A stretch of DNA of 64,000 bases from Aequoribacter sp003520285 (GTDB lineage: Bacteria; Pseudomonadota; Gammaproteobacteria; Pseudomonadales; Halieaceae): NCBI GenBank assembly GCA_963966765.1, contig CAXAAR010000001.1, positions 4,262 through 68,261 on the forward strand, read 5' to 3'. The notes below the pieces were generated by a model. It saw only the letters and a list, made by a program, of their open reading frames with translations, was not told the DNA's origin and searched no databases. The position numbers were made by a program, and so were the translations under genes. Shown piece by piece: positions 61,791 to 64,000 of this stretch. Every line of letters starts with the position of its first letter. Within the stretch, counting starts at the first letter, position 1.

Positions 61791-62894
61791 ATGACCTGGC
61801 AAGCAGAGCAGCCTTACAACCAATTACCCATATTACCGCCAAATCTAAATACCATAGAAACGAAGGCCGTTCTGAAAGCCTGTATTTCTGCACGCGCCGC
61901 CGTAGCAGAATTAAAAAAGGCAGGGGAACTCATACCTAACCAAAGCATGCTAATTAACTTATTGCCTTTGCTGGAAGCAAAAGATAGTTCAGAAATTGAA
62001 AATATTGTCACCACTACCGATAAGCTTTTTCAGTATGCGCTAGAAGATAAAGGCGCTGATCATGCAACAAAGGAAGCTTTACGCTATAGAACAGCGTTAT
62101 ATCAAGGTTATATACAACTTGAAAGAAAGCCGCTTTGCACTGCGACTGCCATTGAAGTATGTAGTACGTTAAAGCACTCAGAAATGGATATTCGTAAAGT
62201 GCCGGGGACTCTTATAGGCAACCAGGCGACTGGAGAAATTATCTATACCCCGCCTGCTGGAGAGAATGTTATCCGCGACTTGTTAACTAACTGGGAGCGA
62301 TTTCTTCATGATGACGATGATCTCGATCCATTAATAAAGATGGCTGTTAGCCATTATCAATTTGAAGCCATACACCCATTTTATGATGGAAATGGTCGAA
62401 CAGGACGTATTTTAAATGTTTTGTACCTTATTGAATGCGGTCTTTTAACGCTACCTATTTTGTACTTAAGCCGTTTCATCGTTCATAACAAACAAGACTA
62501 TTATCGCCTATTGAACCAAGTGACCAAAGATCAGAATTGGGAAGATTGGCTGTTATTTATGTTAAAAGGTGTCGAGCAAACGGCCATATGGACTAGTGAT
62601 AAAATCACAGCGATTAGGGCACTTATGGAAGGTACAACCGATTACATAAAAGCACAGCTACCTAAAATATATAGCCATGAGCTTGTTCAGCTTATTTTTG
62701 AACAACCCTACTGCCGTATCAATAATCTAGTTGAACGTGATATTGTAAAACGCCAAACGGCTTCAACGTATTTAAAGCAGTTAGCGGATATTGGTGTGCT
62801 GCAAGAAATAAATTCCGGTAAGGAAAAATTATTTGTACACCCGCGATTGATGACGTTAATGACAAAAGATACCAATAGTATCAACGCATTTTGA
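61791..62894 (+). CDS. fic: Fic-family AMP-transferase with built-in inhibitory helix (SoFic-like)
   Basis: Enzyme that transfers AMP (or another nucleotide group) to hydroxyl side chains of target proteins. I choose the ATG at 61791 because MTWQAEQPYNQLPILPP matches the conserved family opening; an ATG at 61764 lies in an operator half-site. About 367 residues. The N-terminal inhibitory motif (S/T)xxxE(G/N) is SSEIEN near 65. The active site HPFYDGNGRTGR near 194 is complete. A winged-helix domain at about 300-345 ends the chain. Close in layout to Shewanella oneidensis Fic. AT-rich and preceded by repeated palindromes. Targets unknown. Confidence 0.93.
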   Translation: MTWQAEQPYNQLPILPPNLNTIETKAVLKACISARAAVAELKKAGELIPNQSMLINLLPLLEAKDSSEIENIVTTTDKLFQYALEDKGADHATKEALRYRTALYQGYIQLERKPLCTATAIEVCSTLKHSEMDIRKVPGTLIGNQATGEIIYTPPAGENVIRDLLTNWERFLHDDDDLDPLIKMAVSHYQFEAIHPFYDGNGRTGRILNVLYLIECGLLTLPILYLSRFIVHNKQDYYRLLNQVTKDQNWEDWLLFMLKGVEQTAIWTSDKITAIRALMEGTTDYIKAQLPKIYSHELVQLIFEQPYCRINNLVERDIVKRQTASTYLKQLADIGVLQEINSGKEKLFVHPRLMTLMTKDTNSINAF

Positions 62895-63015
62895 GGTGCT
62901 GAATATTCCTCCAGTCCTGAGCTAGGTGGAACAAATGGCGAAAGGAATTAAGGTAAAAAGTGAAACTACAACTTCTACATCCACCCAAAAATGAAAATAG
63001 TGTTTCACTGACTCA

Positions 63016-64000
63016 TTAAACGTTAAACGCCGATTGTTTCATGGCTTGCTCGGCTCGGCTGATCCCTAGCCGCTTAGCAACGGTTTGCCATTGCTTAACC
63101 GCCATTAATACTTCATCGTAAATTTGCAAGGCTTGGGTTTGAGATAGTCGGAAGAGGTCTTGTACGTCAAAAGCTAATTGGTAGTCTAAAGCGTTGTCTG
63201 CATCAGTAATATTCAGATGCAGGCCATGCTTACCCACTATCGGGTTTAAATCATAAGCGGGTGATAACTTCCAACCATTCTTTGTTAATAAAAACCCATG
63301 GTTACGCAGGTGATCATCCGTGTTGGACACCGCAATATTAAACACGATACGTCGCCATAACTGTGCTAAGTCAGCTTCGGTTTGTGCACCAGAATTGGAA
63401 ATAAATTCAGCAATCTCTCCGTAGCTGGCACCTTGAGATTGTTCACCATCATAGTATTGAAGCTGTGTCATGGCCGATGAAAAATGCAGCCGCTTTTCGC
63501 CGTCGCGGTCAAACCGTTTTGTTAAAAAGGTATGATGCCCAGAGGAAAACTGCCTAATCTCACTTGGAAACATGTCAACACCTGCCGCCAGCGCCAACTC
63601 ATAGCAGACCATCTCCCACGCGCCCACGTCATGGGTGTCATTTAGATTGGGAAACTTGGCAATCCACAAGTGGCCTTGCTCATCTGTCACACAAGCCTTG
63701 GGCCTTGCACCACCTAATGATGAGCCTGGAGAAATCAGCATTTTCAACCAGCGATAATACTCGTCACTGTCGATGTTATCGTTTTTTTCAATCTGCATGG
63801 CTGCGTGCTCTAGCTCTCGCAACGAAGCCATTGGCGGCGCAGCAAACTCAGAGTTGTCATCTAAGAAAGCATCCGAGCCAGCTCGCTTAAATCGAATACC
63901 ACCCATCCGGTAAGAGTCGTGTACGCCCAGCAGGTAATCCAACTCGTTTAATCGACTTGTTGCTCGAATGCCTTTGCGCGCCTCAATCGCCGCACGCCGC
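63016..64000 (-). CDS. hipA: HipA-like serine/threonine kinase toxin, N-terminus beyond window
   Basis: Toxin-type kinase; E. coli HipA phosphorylates glutamyl-tRNA synthetase. The frame stays open to the window edge, so the true start lies outside and the GTG/ATG-like codon near 63942 is not the start. Visible features, read on the minus strand: the Gly-rich loop SSLGGARPKACV, IAKFPNLNDTHD with the ATP lysine, the catalytic SNTDDHLRNHGF (about 63300-63335) and the metal motif SPAYDLNP (about 63240-63265). It is convergent with fic. A hipB-type antitoxin would be expected upstream, outside the window. Confidence 0.92.
   Translation of the reverse strand, partial: RRAAIEARKGIRATSRLNELDYLLGVHDSYRMGGIRFKRAGSDAFLDDNSEFAAPPMASLRELEHAAMQIEKNDNIDSDEYYRWLKMLISPGSSLGGARPKACVTDEQGHLWIAKFPNLNDTHDVGAWEMVCYELALAAGVDMFPSEIRQFSSGHHTFLTKRFDRDGEKRLHFSSAMTQLQYYDGEQSQGASYGEIAEFISNSGAQTEADLAQLWRRIVFNIAVSNTDDHLRNHGFLLTKNGWKLSPAYDLNPIVGKHGLHLNITDADNALDYQLAFDVQDLFRLSQTQALQIYDEVLMAVKQWQTVAKRLGISRAEQAMKQSAFNV

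Noticed and set aside
62959..63009. AGTGAAAC ... GTTTCACT inverted repeat between fic and hipA as a terminator
   Set aside because: The arms are 8 bp with a loop of about 35 bases and no T-run; too weak to support.

Overview
The window reads as chromosomal DNA of an aerobic gammaproteobacterium. Gene order in many blocks is that of Pseudomonas and the marine Cellvibrionales: gshB-tonB-yqgE-ruvX-pilT-yggS-proC-yggT-metX-metW-DUF4426-rdgB-hemW, rpoH-ftsX-ftsE-ftsY-rsmD-coaD-mutM, and coaBC-pmm-argB-slmA-pyrE-crc-rph-yicC. A sodium/proton antiporter and a singlet-oxygen-type ECF sigma/ChrR pair would suit a sunlit marine member such as Halieaceae. That placement is inference from synteny and content; no rRNA or tRNA gene was seen.
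Layout. 1-4 kb: the end of an ABC exporter, then a proton-translocating transhydrogenase operon. 4-6.7 kb: an ECF sigma factor with its ChrR anti-sigma factor, divergent from a flavoprotein, with probable ECF promoters facing both ways. 6.7-17.4 kb: two transporters, the EF-P modification set (epmA, efp, epmB), serB, a YtjB-like sensor, parC and a GNAT enzyme. 17.4-22.7 kb: a central-carbon operon tkt-epd-pgk-fba. 22.7-30.8 kb: the methionine-cycle regulator SahR with an exact operator, then metK-ahcY-metF-rsmE-gshB-tonB-yqgE-ruvX. 30.8-55.98 kb: core genes for pilus retraction, proline and methionine synthesis, heme chaperoning, heat-shock sigma, cell division/SRP receptor, CoA, ribosomal proteins L33/L28, DNA repair, arginine and pyrimidine synthesis, and RNA processing.
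From about 55.98 kb to the end lies an AT-richer accessory island placed after the yicC terminator. It holds a decayed tyrosine integrase next to four copies of a 10-bp repeat, a small membrane protein, a HigBA toxin-antitoxin pair running directly into an 802-aa primase-helicase of the TOTE conflict type, a noncoding stretch with repeats, a Fic AMP-transferase behind two identical palindromes, and a HipA-like kinase that runs off the window. The three toxin-type modules plus the primase-helicase make this the part most likely to hold an uncharacterised defence or element-maintenance locus.
A sequence artefact needs attention. Between metW and the DUF4426 gene (35793-35821) the contig contains a perfect 29-nt Illumina P5 flow-cell adapter preceded by ten T. 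It cuts off the end of metW and creates the well-known false peptide FFFNDTATTEIYT. The true bases there are missing or replaced.
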